Of a stretch of DNA of 64,000 nucleotides, positions 22,676 to 32,869 are shown piece after piece. The stretch comes from Isoetes taiwanensis (Eukaryota; Streptophyta; Lycopodiopsida; Isoetales; Isoetaceae), in contig JAJEKV010000001.1 in NCBI GenBank assembly GCA_021234155.1, positions 28,849,768 to 28,913,767 of the forward strand. The letters are read 5' to 3'. A program made the translations under genes and the position numbers. How positions within the stretch are numbered: the stretch's first letter is position 1; each line of letters begins with the position of its first letter. The notes under the pieces were generated by a model. It saw nothing but the letters and a program-made list of their open reading frames with translations, had not been told where the DNA came from and made no database searches.

Positions 22676-24016
22676 CTAATCATTTGTATTAAATCTTAGC
22701 TCATTAAATCTTAGCTCTGTCAATGCTTTAGTCAGAATGTCTGCCAACTGCAACTCAGTCTGCACATATTGTACTTCAATAATTTTTTTACTTACCAGAT
22801 CCCTTATGAAATGCATCTCCAGCTCAATGTGCTTGGTTCTTTCATGTTGTATGGAATTTCTAGTCATTGCTATGCAGCTGGAACTATCTGAGAATAGCTG
22901 TAGAGGTTTTCTTTGTTCCATTCCTATTCCTTTCAACAATCTTTCACTCCATACTATTTCCTTTGCAGCAAGAGTTGTAGCTGCGTATTCTGCTTCTGCA
23001 GAGGAAAGTGCTATGGCCTTTTGCTTCCTGCATTTCCAAGAGATAGGCCCTCCACCTAGCATGCAAATAATTCTTGAAGTTGATTTTCTCTCATCAGGGT
23101 CTCCACCCCAGTCAGAATCACAATAAGACAATAAGTCCATGTTATCAGAATTAAATTGAATGCCAAAATCCACAGTTTCCTTCAAATATCTAAGAACTCT
23201 CTTAGCTGCCTGCCAGTGTTCCTTTCCAAAATTATGACAGTACCTACTCAAGATGTTTACTGCAAATGAAATATCAGGTCTGGTACAATTAGATAAATAT
23301 AGCAAGCAACCAACTAATTCTTGATATAGAACTTTTTCCAATTCTGACTTCTCATTATCAGACTGATCATCTATATTGGAAGAAAGTTTGTTACCAGGGA
23401 CCATGGGGGTTTTAACCACCTTACAATCTTCCATGTTAAACCTTTTGAGCATGCCTGCAATATTTTGACCCTGAGTCAAAGTTAGAATCTGTTTGTTTCG
23501 ATCTCTGAAAACCTCAATACCTAAAAACTTCTTGAGTTCTCCTAAGTCAGTCATCTTAAACCGATTTTTGAGAATGTTTTTGCACTTTTGTAGCACACCA
23601 AGACTGCTACTAATCATGACATTGTCATCCACATATAATGCAATATAGCAAACTTCATTTCCATCTCTGAACAAATAAATATTACCATCATCTTTCAGTT
23701 TCAAAAAGCCTTGTTCTCTCAGATACGAATCCATGCACATATACCATTGTCTTGGTGACTGCTTTAGCCCATAGACAACTTTCTTAAGCTTCCACACTTT
23801 GGCTTTCCCTTGCTCAAAACCAGGAGGTTGCATCATAAATATGTCTTCTTCTAAGTCTGCATTTAGAAAAGCAGTAGATACATCCATGTGATGTACTTCA
23901 AAGTTTTTTGCATTTGCTACAGCCAATAACATCCTGATACTTGCCATTTTGACTATGGGGGAAAAGGTTTCCTCATAGTCAATTCCCTTCCTTTGTGTGT
24001 ATCCCTGGGCTACTAA
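22676..24016 (-). CDS. Copia reverse transcriptase and RNase H
   Basis: Open from 24016 through the Met at 23947 to 22676. RT motifs: HHMDVSTAFLNADLEEDIFM (motif A Asp), VYGLKQSPRQWY, and CYIALYVDDNVMIS (YVDD). The connection and RNase H part has the copia signatures YLSNCTRPDISFAVNILSRY, SYCDSDWGGDPDERKSTS, ALSSAEAEYAA and ELQLADILTKAL. The coding frame is the same as that of integrase to the right and is cut only by the TGA at 24017-24019. The upstream residues LVAQGYTQRKGIDYEETFSP place the true RT entry beyond the Met. Confidence 0.93.
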   Translation of the reverse strand, partial: LVAQGYTQRKGIDYEETFSPIVKMASIRMLLAVANAKNFEVHHMDVSTAFLNADLEEDIFMMQPPGFEQGKAKVWKLKKVVYGLKQSPRQWYMCMDSYLREQGFLKLKDDGNIYLFRDGNEVCYIALYVDDNVMISSSLGVLQKCKNILKNRFKMTDLGELKKFLGIEVFRDRNKQILTLTQGQNIAGMLKRFNMEDCKVVKTPMVPGNKLSSNIDDQSDNEKSELEKVLYQELVGCLLYLSNCTRPDISFAVNILSRYCHNFGKEHWQAAKRVLRYLKETVDFGIQFNSDNMDLLSYCDSDWGGDPDERKSTSRIICMLGGGPISWKCRKQKAIALSSAEAEYAATTLAAKEIVWSERLLKGIGMEQRKPLQLFSDSSSCIAMTRNSIQHERTKHIELEMHFIRDLVSKKIIEVQYVQTELQLADILTKALTELRFNELRFNTND

Positions 24017-25252
24017 TCAAGCCTTATGCTTTATTGAGTTGGACTGAGCACCTTGCTTTATCTTAAATATCCATTTGCATCCCACTGCATGTCTGCCTTT
24101 TGGTAAATCTACAAGCTCATATGTCCCTGTTCTTTTAAAAGCATCTACCTCATCATTCATAGCAATTTTCCATTTTTCTCCATCAACAGCATTTATAGCC
24201 TCCTTATATGACTTAGGCACTTCAGTATCCAATAGGGCAAGAATCTCAACAAGGTTTATATCAGCTACTTCACTCTGCAACCTTTTGCTTCTACCTGTGA
24301 TATCTCTCCCAAAAGCCTCAGTATCTACTTTGGCCTCTTGTTGCAGAATCTGTGCAGCTGTCCTCCTGCCAGCTTTTTGTTGAGCTGCTCCTTTGTCAGC
24401 AGTATGTACAGAATCATCTAATCCACCTGCAAAACTGACCTGCTGAGTGTCAATTTTAGTGACATCATTTTCATCATCATCAATAATGCTAGCATCTTGG
24501 AGCTGAGGCAACTTCTGAGCCTCTCTTTCTTTAGATTTAGTAGAAGAGAACTCAATATTCTTATAACATTGAGATTCGTCAAAGGTGACATCTCTACTAA
24601 TTAAAATTTTCTTCCTTTGTGGATCAAATAACCTATAGGCTTTGGACTCTTTATCATATCCTACTAGAAAGGCTATTCTAGCTCGATCATCCAATTTAAG
24701 CCTTTGTTGCTTTGGCACATGAACAAAGCTCAAACAACCAAAAGCCCTTAACTTCTCATAGTTTGGTTTAACTCCTGACCACAGCTCATCTGGTGTCATT
24801 CCATTGAGCCCTTTGCTTGGCAACATATTCTGAACTTCCACTGCAGTCAAGACAGCTTCCCATAAGTAATTGGGCAGCCCTGTGTGCTTTATCATGGCTC
24901 TAACAGCATTCAAGATTGTTCTATTTTTCCTTTCAGCAATTCCATTAGTTTGTGGTGAGTAACTACATGTAAACTGCCTTTTAATTCCCTTGAACTTACA
25001 AAATCTGATAAAATCAGTTGACATAAACTCTCCACCACGGTCAGATCGAATACATTTTACTTTTCTCCATGTTTCCAATTCTGCTTCTGCAGCAAAAAGT
25101 TTATAAGCCTCAAAGACTTGATCTTTAGTTCTAAGACACATGCATGTAGTCTTTCTACTAAAATCATCAATAAAGGTAATAAAATACCTTTTTCCTGATA
25201 TCCCTCGGACATTAACGGGGCCACATAGGTCTGAATGCACTATTTCCAACAC
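24017..25252 (-). CDS. Copia integrase core and C-terminus
   Basis: 411 codons. Catalytic acidic residues are in IVHSDLCGP (D), IRSDRGGEFM (D) and NGIAERKNRT (E), the D-D-35-E set of integrases. FGCLSFVHVPKQQR and the ARIAFLVGYDKESKAYR block mark the copia GKGY-type C-terminus. The frame ends at a TGA replacing an Arg codon of the conserved KARLVAQGY block (CGA to TGA, a C-to-T transition at CpG). The upstream junction to the zinc-finger part is shifted at an A-run near 25255-25265. Confidence 0.9.
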   Translation of the reverse strand: MLEIVHSDLCGPVNVRGISGKRYFITFIDDFSRKTTCMCLRTKDQVFEAYKLFAAEAELETWRKVKCIRSDRGGEFMSTDFIRFCKFKGIKRQFTCSYSPQTNGIAERKNRTILNAVRAMIKHTGLPNYLWEAVLTAVEVQNMLPSKGLNGMTPDELWSGVKPNYEKLRAFGCLSFVHVPKQQRLKLDDRARIAFLVGYDKESKAYRLFDPQRKKILISRDVTFDESQCYKNIEFSSTKSKEREAQKLPQLQDASIIDDDENDVTKIDTQQVSFAGGLDDSVHTADKGAAQQKAGRRTAAQILQQEAKVDTEAFGRDITGRSKRLQSEVADINLVEILALLDTEVPKSYKEAINAVDGEKWKIAMNDEVDAFKRTGTYELVDLPKGRHAVGCKWIFKIKQGAQSNSIKHKA

Positions 25253-25725
25253 TCCTTTGGTTTTTTTCTTTGCTCATGTTTTCCTAACATGAAGCCCAAG
25301 CAGACTTTTGATCTTACAACTCCATCTTTTGCCTTAATTAATTTTTCTTTGACGAAGGTGTCTATAGTGCTGTGATTAACATGACATAACCTCTGATGCC
25401 AAATGTCTATGTCAGGGACCATAACAGAATTAACACAGGGTACACAACTACCATCCAATGCAAACAAATTACCAAAACTTTTCCCAAGAAACTTGATTTC
25501 ATTATCAAGAAACACTTTACATTGATACTTCTCAAACACAACAGTATATCCCATGTCTACTAACTGTGCAAAACAAATTAAATTTCTGACTAGTGAAGGT
25601 ACACATAAAACATCTTTCAAATTTACTACTTTCCCTTGAAGATCAAAGAGACCCCGCATCTTGTCTGTTGGAACTTGTGGCCCATCAGGACCAGCTTGTG
25701 CTTTCACAATATAGAGTTGCTTCAC
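25240..25725 (-). pseudogene. Copia protease end and pre-integrase zinc finger
   Basis: Reads from the tail of the protease region (GKVVNLKDVLCVPSLVRNLI) into the pre-integrase domain with WHQRLCHVNHSTI. The expected Cys pair (CxxC) of the HHCC finger has degraded to KVCLGFM. A frameshift at an A7 run near 25260 separates it from the integrase core. Nothing recognisable of copia lies beyond 25725. Confidence 0.8.
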
Positions 25726-26660
25726 TTTCGACTGGAGCTTGGCAAGGGCTCTTATGTGTAGATTGGTCGGTTTGTGGCCAACTAGCCGAACCAGGAGGCT
25801 AAGAATTCTTCTGTGAATCGGAGTTCAATCTGGACGAAATAATTAGTGTTGATGTGGTTTTGCCCATCTCCCCACCCCATCGATGGCCGCAACTTAAGTG
25901 AAGTGGTGTTCTCATTGAGTTTCGTAAAATCACTGAGTACAAATTGATTCCCCTACTAGGAGTAGAAAAGTTTAAAAATATTGATAAAAATGCTCTGAAA
26001 CTAGACAATCATCAAGAGCAATAGAAACAAAACAACAAGATAAAATATGATTCATTCCCTGCTCAAGCGAGGCAGAGGTGAGAGAAAACTAGCGATAGCT
26101 TCTCATCGGGGCGGAAACCTCCCCCCTTCCCCCTCCCCCATGTTGTGTCCAGGACATTGCCATAGAATATTGCTTCTCTGTTGAAAAATTAGTTATTAAG
26201 GATGATGTTATAGAAATGTTGAAGTTTCTAGGGGCCAATCACTGAAGGAAGGCTATAATCGATCAGGTGCTATTAGGAAAGTTCTGAGAGTATGCAAGAG
26301 TTGTGTGATAATGTTGGTATCAGTAAGCAGCCTTACCTTGCTCTTTTCCGTTGTTTACAAGATGGGATGAAGCAACAAGGTATATTAAGCTAAGAATGCT
26401 TTTTTCGAGGTTCACTCAACACCGAGGAGGGTGCAGCAATTCATTGCAACAGATGTGTCAATGGTTTTAATAAGGATTATATATAAGCTAGAAAAGAAGG
26501 ACAAGGCAAACCATGCCATGACTTTGGCTCGTGCTTAGGAAGAAGGCTCGACACGATAAAAAGAAGCATGCATGGCAACTCAAGGGAAGCTGAGAGCTTA
26601 AGACAATGGAGATCGATCGGAATCAAATAAAAAAAGGGTATATGTACCTACAATGCTTTG
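25726..26660. other. Spacer without recognisable gene
   Basis: No conserved domain, long frame or tandem repeat. The right flank of the truncated copia element carries no sequence I can match to LINE family 1, consistent with a deletion at this junction. Confidence 0.35.
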
Positions 26661-26802
26661 TAAAAATCATTTCATAGAGCCGATAAATCCATTTAGCAAA
26701 AACCCTTTCATAGAGCCGATAAACTGCATTTTGAAGATCTTGTGGAACCCCAAGTGCCTGCAAGCGCTGCCAAAGAAGTTCGCGTGGTACTGTATCAAAA
26801 GC
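26661..26802 (-). pseudogene. LINE reverse-transcriptase scrap with a 36-bp duplication
   Basis: On the minus strand 26802-26703 reads AFDTVPRELLWQRLQALGVP and then QDLQNAVYRLYER. This is LINE RT motif A (AFDTV) and its following helix. The segment TTTCATAGAGCCGATAAA occurs twice (26670 and 26706), a 36-bp, 12-codon duplication repeating the YRLYE block. The remainder of the LINE is absent. The family differs from LINE family 1 and resembles the RT style of the LINE at 50-52 kb (FRKAFDTISREKL). Confidence 0.75.
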
Positions 26803-27147
26803 AGAAGTAAATATCTAGCATTATAACAGGGGGTTTTTTTTCTGTTTTTATACTGTTTTCTCTAAGGTTTTCATATGATTTGGTGGCCGTATTCATCCAG
26901 GTGTACTAAATAGTATTTCTAGAGTGCACCCTTTTGTTAGCCGTTGATTTTAGAAAAAGGGGCAAATCCTGTGGTGGATATCCTTCCATTATTTTTAGGG
27001 TTTTTTTAGGGTTCAACTTGTTAAATTGTTTTGTTTAGGGTTCAAATTTCTCGCAGATCCAAGCCCACTTGAAACATCGATTCTTGATTCAGATCATTCC
27101 TGCCTCTGTTTCTTCTTTCAGACAGTGTAAATGATGGAGTTTTGCTT
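26803..27147. other. Spacer
   Basis: No gene seen. T-rich and G-rich homopolymer runs at 26827-26850 and around 27000. Confidence 0.35.
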
Positions 27148-27531
27148 TCAAAAGGTGTGAAGGTTGGGATCGGACAGTGAAAAAGTAAGCTTAATAGGTA
27201 AGATTGGCTTTTTGCAAAAAGTTGGGCATCTATGATGATGGATTTGGACGAGCCAGGATGAATTTGATGCCGGATTTGGGCGATTGTTAAGGGGTAATTT
27301 GGACTCATCTGAAGGTTGCACCTCTGCAGATCCGGCACCTTCAGGTATGGCAGTTTCGTTAAACCAACAAGGCATTGCCGGCGAGTAACTAGGGTTTATG
27401 CAATCGGGGCCAGATTGAACAGATGCACAGGACTCCGATACAGAGGTACATAATTCTTCAAATGTGAGATTTTTTATTTCATCCCTTTTCTTTGCCGGTC
27501 TTTCTTGCTCTGAAGTGACGGAACTGAACAT
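27148..27531 (-). CDS. Hypothetical 127-codon frame
   Basis: Minus-strand frame starting MFSSVTSEQERPAKKRDEIK. The first ~45 residues are acidic/Ser-rich; the rest is Pro/Ser/Asn-rich and low complexity. There are no domain motifs, signal peptide or membrane segments. Codon-like quality is best in the first third (about 27400-27531), so it may be a first exon of an unidentified gene. It may equally be chance. Confidence 0.2.
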   Translation of the reverse strand: MFSSVTSEQERPAKKRDEIKNLTFEELCTSVSESCASVQSGPDCINPSYSPAMPCWFNETAIPEGAGSAEVQPSDESKLPLNNRPNPASNSSWLVQIHHHRCPTFCKKPILPIKLTFSLSDPNLHTF

Positions 27532-28139
27532 GATTTCTTTGATTCTCTCTTGAAATCGAACAAAGAAATCTTACACTTCTGCTTTGATGGTAGTGTTACA
27601 CAGCGAGAACTAATTTGTAGTTTACCATTGCTGTCAATCGCATTTTGCTATCATAAATACTGCCAAAGAATTGCTGGCATCCAGAGCTTTCGATTAAGCC
27701 TAATTCCGTCCATTTTAACCCTCTTACGCCACCAACTGTGGCCCCCATTGTCTTCTTCTTCGTTGCCGCTGCAACATCCTACAGCCTAAAAAGAAAAGAA
27801 AAGAAAAGCAAAACTAGGCATAAAACCTGTCTTTTGGCGGCTAGACCCAACTCGGCCGCATCTTAGATATCCTAACAATTCGCAATTTGGGTATTGAAAG
27901 AATTTGCGCTGCCCGCCGCATTTGTGTCATAGGCGTTCGTTTCTTCCCCCATGTTCGGTTTGCTACTAGATAGCAGAAGAAGAAAGAAGAAGAAGAAGCT
28001 AGGATAATCTGGCAAAAAGCTCTTGTTGGATCGAGCAATATAGGTTAATCAGGTGCTTGTATTTTTGGAAAATTCCGAAGCATGAATTTATGCAGATATG
28101 AAGGAGTCTTTTGAAATTTAAGCACGAGTTTGCGGATTT
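27532..28139. other. Spacer with short microsatellites
   Basis: Contains an AAAAG repeat at 27786-27806 and a GAA-rich tract at about 27974-28001. No gene is supported. Confidence 0.45.
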
Positions 28140-28775
28140 ATGGCGAAGATGGGTGCTGAAGATGTGATCCAAGAGATGAGATCAATGCAGAGGGCATTAC
28201 CAGTGTTGGGCAAAGTTTTTAAACCCAATCGGAAATTTTCCTACTCTTTCATCAAATAGCCGGATATTTTCAGTTTCCAGTCGGAAATTTGTATTACTCT
28301 TATACAAATATGCATAAAAATCCACCGGAATTTTTCCTGCAATGCGCTAACTCAACCGGAAATTCTTAGTTTCAACCGAAACAACCCTTCTCTACCCCGG
28401 AATTTGCCCAACAGTGGGCATTACCGGAAAGGCCAACATATGTCTTTTATTCTGACCTATTTGCCAATCAGAATCTCCAGGTAAGCTTATTATTCCTGTC
28501 TTCTAGTTCTTGCATTTCTTATTGCTTCTCATTCTTGCATTTCTTATTGTTTCTCATTTCTATTGTAGCCTTTAGCGCCTCTATGTAAAGTTTCAACCCC
28601 TGTCGTGGTTGTAAAAGACAGCATTCTGTGCTGGGATTCATGGAAGTAAGCAGGCAGGTGTACAGTTTGATGGTTTATAATTCATTGTACATTCTGTTTC
28701 CCTCTTGTCAGACCATCTAATTCGATAATTGGGGCATGTGGAAGCCTTGTTGAAACAAATCAATCATTTAGCAAG
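28140..28775 (+). pseudogene. Unidentified three-exon gene fragment broken by a hAT MITE
   Basis: Three plus-strand exons share one open frame if the MITE and one duplication are ignored. Exon 1 is 28140-28480 (starts MAKMGAEDVIQEMR; ends FANQNLQ before GTAAGC), exon 2 is 28569-28645 (after TTGTAG, before GTAAGC) and exon 3 is 28712-28775 (after TTGTCAG). Phases agree (0, 2, 0), and peptides such as CKVSTPVVVVKDSILCWDSW look protein-coding. A further segment (28881-28911, 29003-29100) reads IIPLDFKDRFGKFDTILED but does not join cleanly. The MITE leaves exon 1 uncoded in the middle, so the gene is broken unless the insert is spliced out. I do not recognise the family. Confidence 0.45.
28201..28416. 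mobile_element. hAT-type MITE, 216 bp
   Basis: Terminal inverted repeats CAGTGTTGGGCAAA (28201) and TTTGCCCAACAGTG (28403-28416) match at 13 of 14 positions. They are flanked by a perfect 8-bp duplication GGCATTAC (28193-28200, 28417-28424). The 8-bp duplication and CA...TG ends are the hAT signature. The interior is AT-rich with repeated CCGGAAATTTTC-like words and no coding frame. It sits inside an apparent coding exon. Confidence 0.88.
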
Positions 28776-29033
28776 GTTTGAAACAGCTTAAGCAAGTTCA
28801 TTTATATCAAGATTTCGAGATTTATGCTTAAACGGCTGGTTATTGGGCTTCAGTTCAACTGTGCCAGATCATGACAAAATACAGAAATTTGGAGCGTATA
28901 AAACAGGTTAGTTCTTATAGTTTTACAGTTTTATAGAATAGAATTCTAATTGTGTTATTAAATTATGTGAAGTGTTGATTCTACATGATATGCTGTTATG
29001 ACAGGAATAATTCCTTTGGACTTTAAGGATAGA

Positions 29034-29160
29034 TTTGGGAAGTTTGATACAATACTTGAAGATATTTCCTATGACAGAAAGGATCTTAAGTCAATATTTA
29101 GGGAAGTTTGATACAATACTTGAAGATATTGCTTATGACAGAAAGGATCTTAAGTCATTA
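29034..29160 (+). repeat. 64-bp tandem duplication
   Basis: GGGAAGTTTGATACAATACT starts at 29037 and again at 29101. The copies agree through AGAAAGGATCTTAAGTCA with a few mismatches. It lies within a segment that reads as possible protein (KFDTILEDISYDRKDLKS), so it may be a duplicated exon end. Confidence 0.8.
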
Positions 29161-29344
29161 TTCCATTTTCCTTTCTATTTAACGTCACTATGATGATACA
29201 ATTGTAAGATCAAGTTTAATTAATTAGTGGAAGATTATCATTGCATGATAGGGATCTATCATGGTATTATGTCACACTTAATATTACGACTTCGAACGTA
29301 ATGGCTTGTTTTTAGCTCTACTACCATTTTCTATTATGATTCAT

Positions 29345-29438
29345 ATGCACTAAGGAATCTCCATGCACAGATATTATATGCACAATATTACATGCACTAA
29401 GGAATCTCCATGCACAGATATTACATGCACAATATTAC
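29345..29438. repeat. 47-bp tandem duplication
   Basis: ATGCACTAAGGAATCTCC begins at 29345 and at 29392. The copies differ by about one base (TATATG versus TACATG). Non-coding. Confidence 0.85.
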
Positions 29439-30035
29439 ATGCAGAAGTGTTTCTAAAATTGTTACATGCATTTATGGATTTCTTTGTGCCCTTCCATCCA
29501 TCATTAGAGTATTAGGTATTGTCTATATCTACACCCCTACACCGTCCTCAAGGCCCCGAAGGGGCCAAAAAAAATTTTAGTTAACACAAACCATTAACAC
29601 ACAACTACCATTAATATTATTAACACAAACCATTGTATTTAGCACATTTAAATTAAAATCCCCCTTAAACCCCCTTTGGTTTGGGTGCATATTCACACGG
29701 GGGGTTACGTAGGGCAGCGAGAGCCTCAAAAAATTTATAATACATGTACAAAATTAACACCATTAAGTACATTCTCTCAAACCTTATAGTATTTTGCAAA
29801 CCTTAATATACAGTATACAAAAACTTGTACATGCATACCCCACAAATGAGGATCACTATGTACGGTCCAGATCTTGGAATATAGGGCAAATATGCCCATC
29901 CGACAGCAGAAGCAGAAGTAAAATCCACAAAGGTCTTGTTTCAAAGAAAGAAATAATAGAACGAGACATTATAAGTTATTGATCCGAACTCTATTAATAG
30001 GTCGACATCTTGACACCTTTATGCCATAGATTTGA
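29439..30035. other. Spacer with a GC-rich hairpin
   Basis: No gene. GGCCCCgaaGGGGCC (29552-29566) is a perfect 6-bp stem followed by an A-run. The following 200 bp repeat TTAACACAAACCATT-like words. Confidence 0.4.
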
Positions 30036-31302
30036 CTAGATTAACATGTCGAAAAAAAAACCTTCTATACATTTCACATTTCTATATTTATAAAAAACCT
30101 TTTCATATTCATACAAAAAATCCTTCAAGTACATTTCTTTTCCTTGGCTTCTAACCCCTGCATTGCGCACATCAAAGGATTCTAAATCCTCTTCATTTAT
30201 GCCAGCTCCAATTGCATCTAACAAACAAGAAATATCAGGTCCTTTTGAGCACAAGACAAGCAACGCGTTTCCTTGCCCACTCCACTCAAACTTGGTGCTG
30301 CTTTACTTGCAAGGACAGAGTACATGTTGTGGCCTCTGAAGACATACGTAGCTATATCTCTATCTACTGCTATAACTTCGTCATAGTTCCTGACCAAGAG
30401 AACATGGTTGCCAGCCAAGGACAAAGCTTTAAGCTTCAAGACCTCTTTTGCTCCAGATAGTCTATATTTGTTGTGGAAGATAATAACTTCCCCTTTGTGA
30501 AGGTAGCCCATGTAATGTACAATACTGGCATTTTGACTTAGGGTAACTCTTTCATGCCTTGCGTAGAATTTGTTAATAAATAATTTTTGCGCATAATCGA
30601 CACCAGATAATATACCTCTCTTTTATCATATTCGAGAACTGCTAGCTTTGTTATCAAAAAACAAGACATTGACAACGAATGTTCTATGAACATGGGGACG
30701 ATGTTTGAAGAGCTAGGAGTTTCAAATGGGATATCTTTCACTGCCTCATACACTGATTCAACATGTTGTAGACTATTGACATCCTCTGGAGGGATTGAAG
30801 ATCCATCATAAGTAACAGTCGCCCATTTGCTTTGGAACATCTGACTGAAAGTCTATAAGTTCTCCCAGGCCTATAATATAAGCAATATATCTGTCCTAGT
30901 ATCTCATCCTCTTTCAATTCTATCACTTGAGATATATTTGGTAGCAATAGGTATGATTTCTCACCTATGTGGATGGGATATGCTTCTAATAAACCACAAG
31001 TAGTCAACTTTCTCTCAGTGTCTTCTTCTTCGAATACCTCGTCATCCTCTTCCTTTTCCAGAAGGAGCTTGTCTTCCTCAGAATCTATGTGCTCCTCTAT
31101 TGGGGGAGGCAGGAGGTTCTGTCTGATCGACATACCTGTTTGAAGAAGATTTCGCATCTTGGTTTGTCCTACTGTATATCATGTAAGTGCTTAGCATGAT
31201 ATCTAGACTGTAAAAACTTTCTTTGCCTTGTTGCCTGTATAGTTCTGCTGGTAGCATCTTCAGATACCTTTTAATCTGGTCATGATCAAGTTTTGAAAAC
31301 AT
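30036..31302 (-). pseudogene. Frameshifted protein remnant of unknown family
   Basis: Five overlapping minus-strand frames (31302-31078, 31157-30738, 30840-30538, 30511-30218, 30263-30036) hand over to each other with good coding character, as expected of one ~400-codon sequence with four frameshifts. Visible blocks are RYLKMLPAELYRQQGKESFY, an acidic stretch (EEDKLLLEKEEDDEVFEEED), CGLLEAYPIHIGEKSYLLLP, the block DEILGQIYCLYYRPGRTYRL, and CLLDAIGAGINEEDLESFDV. There is no signal peptide, membrane segment or catalytic motif that I know. It could be a host pseudogene or part of an unrecognised element. Confidence 0.4.
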
Positions 31303-32689
31303 CGCAAGGCTTTACTATCAAGAATGCTCCCATATGCATCTCTAGAGCTATTACATCAACAAAAATTATTGTACATAGTAGTAGCGCTGACTGGCTCTTC
31401 TAAATCATCCTCAAAACTCTTCAGGATGCTTCTGACGGAAATCCCGTTCTTTCTAAACTATTGTGTCATACCATGTACCAACCAACTCCCATGCTTTATC
31501 TGATCTGCTCTTTACCATTTTCGTTGTGCAATGCCTTCTGTTGTGATTATTTAGTTTCCAACACGCTTTAATAGCGGCTAAATGAGCAAGAGCCAAAGAC
31601 ACCTATATTTGCGCGATTTTGCACAGTAGTCATGGTGCGAAAATGCCTGCTTCATATTATGTGAACGAGACTAATTCGCAGCGTGGCTACGGTGCGAAAA
31701 CAATATTATTATTTTTTGAACTACACTAATATGCGACGAATGTGTGATCCATGTGCTCTCCTTCTTTATTCTGCATTTGACATTCTCTGCAGACTCATGC
31801 AATCTACTGGATCAACCTTTACAAAAAATCTTATCCAAAAAAATCTCAAAAACATTCACGATATACATTTTGGATGTCTTCTTGACAACCTCGACATCCT
31901 TAAACAATGCAATGAACATGCTCTTAGCTATATTTACCTTATGCCCCTCTCATTTTAGTCGATATTTCTGGGTCAGTTCCATTCTTGCCAAAAAAATTGC
32001 TATATTGTCCAAAGGGTGAGTGCCAATCTGAGAGAGAGGGGGCAAAGGTAGTTCGACTATTTTATTCTTCCCAGAATAGTATTCATTAGCGCTAAAACCA
32101 TATACTATTCCTTCTGAATTGCATCATTGTCTGACCTTCAAAGAATAAAGAACTGATATCATAGTGGAAAGAATGAAACACACTCATTATGGAGCTCGAT
32201 GGCTCTAGGTCCTGCACATCAAAAATACAAAGCCCTGAGATTAAAAAAAAAAATACAAATTCAATTATTAAAAATACAATGAAGAAAGAAAGACACTAAA
32301 TTTACACACAATTAGCCTATAGCTGGGGAAAGTTATGCAAGACCTAATCTTCTCTTTTGCCATATCAAATGGTGTGTATACATGTTTCACCAGGACATAG
32401 AATTCTTTTTACACTCAAACCCGATGACTATGGCCCTCCAATATGCAGAAACATCATTTCTCCTGCTTCATTTAAATCGGAATTCACCCTCTGCAGCAGG
32501 CTGGAGAGTATTAAAGCTACCAAGGAAGATATTGAAGCAGCCCCAATCATTTTCAATTATGATTGGGTAAGATGCAAATGGCGTTGAGAAAAGGCATGAG
32601 AGAGGGAGACAGATTTTTTTATAGAGGAGGGAAAAAAAAATTAAACTTTCGGCGGTAATTCAGGACAGGATGGAGTTGCAATAGTTCCC
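31303..32689. other. Spacer without supported gene
   Basis: Short AT-rich frames only. TTCGCA/TGCGAA words recur in 31610-31740 but form no clear repeat. No RNA gene or element ends were identified. Confidence 0.35.
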
Positions 32690-32869
32690 TCCAACCCACC
32701 AACCTTGAAACTCAAATAGGTTGTGATCTTGCCGAACCTGTGGATGAATGACACATGGAACAAAGTTCCAGGCCTGGCTAAAAAAACCCTCTACATGCCG
32801 GGGCGACGTATTAGTTGCGGGTTTTCCACGCTAGCCTCGTAGTTGGGCCCTTAAGTGATCTCAAAAAAC

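Larger units (their letters stand above)
21992..25725 (-). mobile_element. Ty1/copia retrotransposon, 5'-truncated
   Basis: From left to right: 3' LTR (21992-22647), polypurine tract, RNase H/RT, integrase and the pre-integrase region, all on the minus strand. Gag, most of protease, the primer-binding site and the 5' LTR are missing beyond about 25725. The order integrase before RT is diagnostic of Ty1/copia. It sits inside LINE family 1 on its left side. A deletion removed both its 5' end and the rest of the LINE. Confidence 0.9.

Noticed and set aside
24075-24383. Plus-strand 102-codon frame
   Set aside because: Antisense of the copia integrase C-terminus.
29552-29580. GGCCCC-gaa-GGGGCC hairpin followed by A/T-run as a Helitron 3' end
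   Set aside because: No CTRR follows at the right distance (TTTTAG instead), and no partner 5' end was seen.
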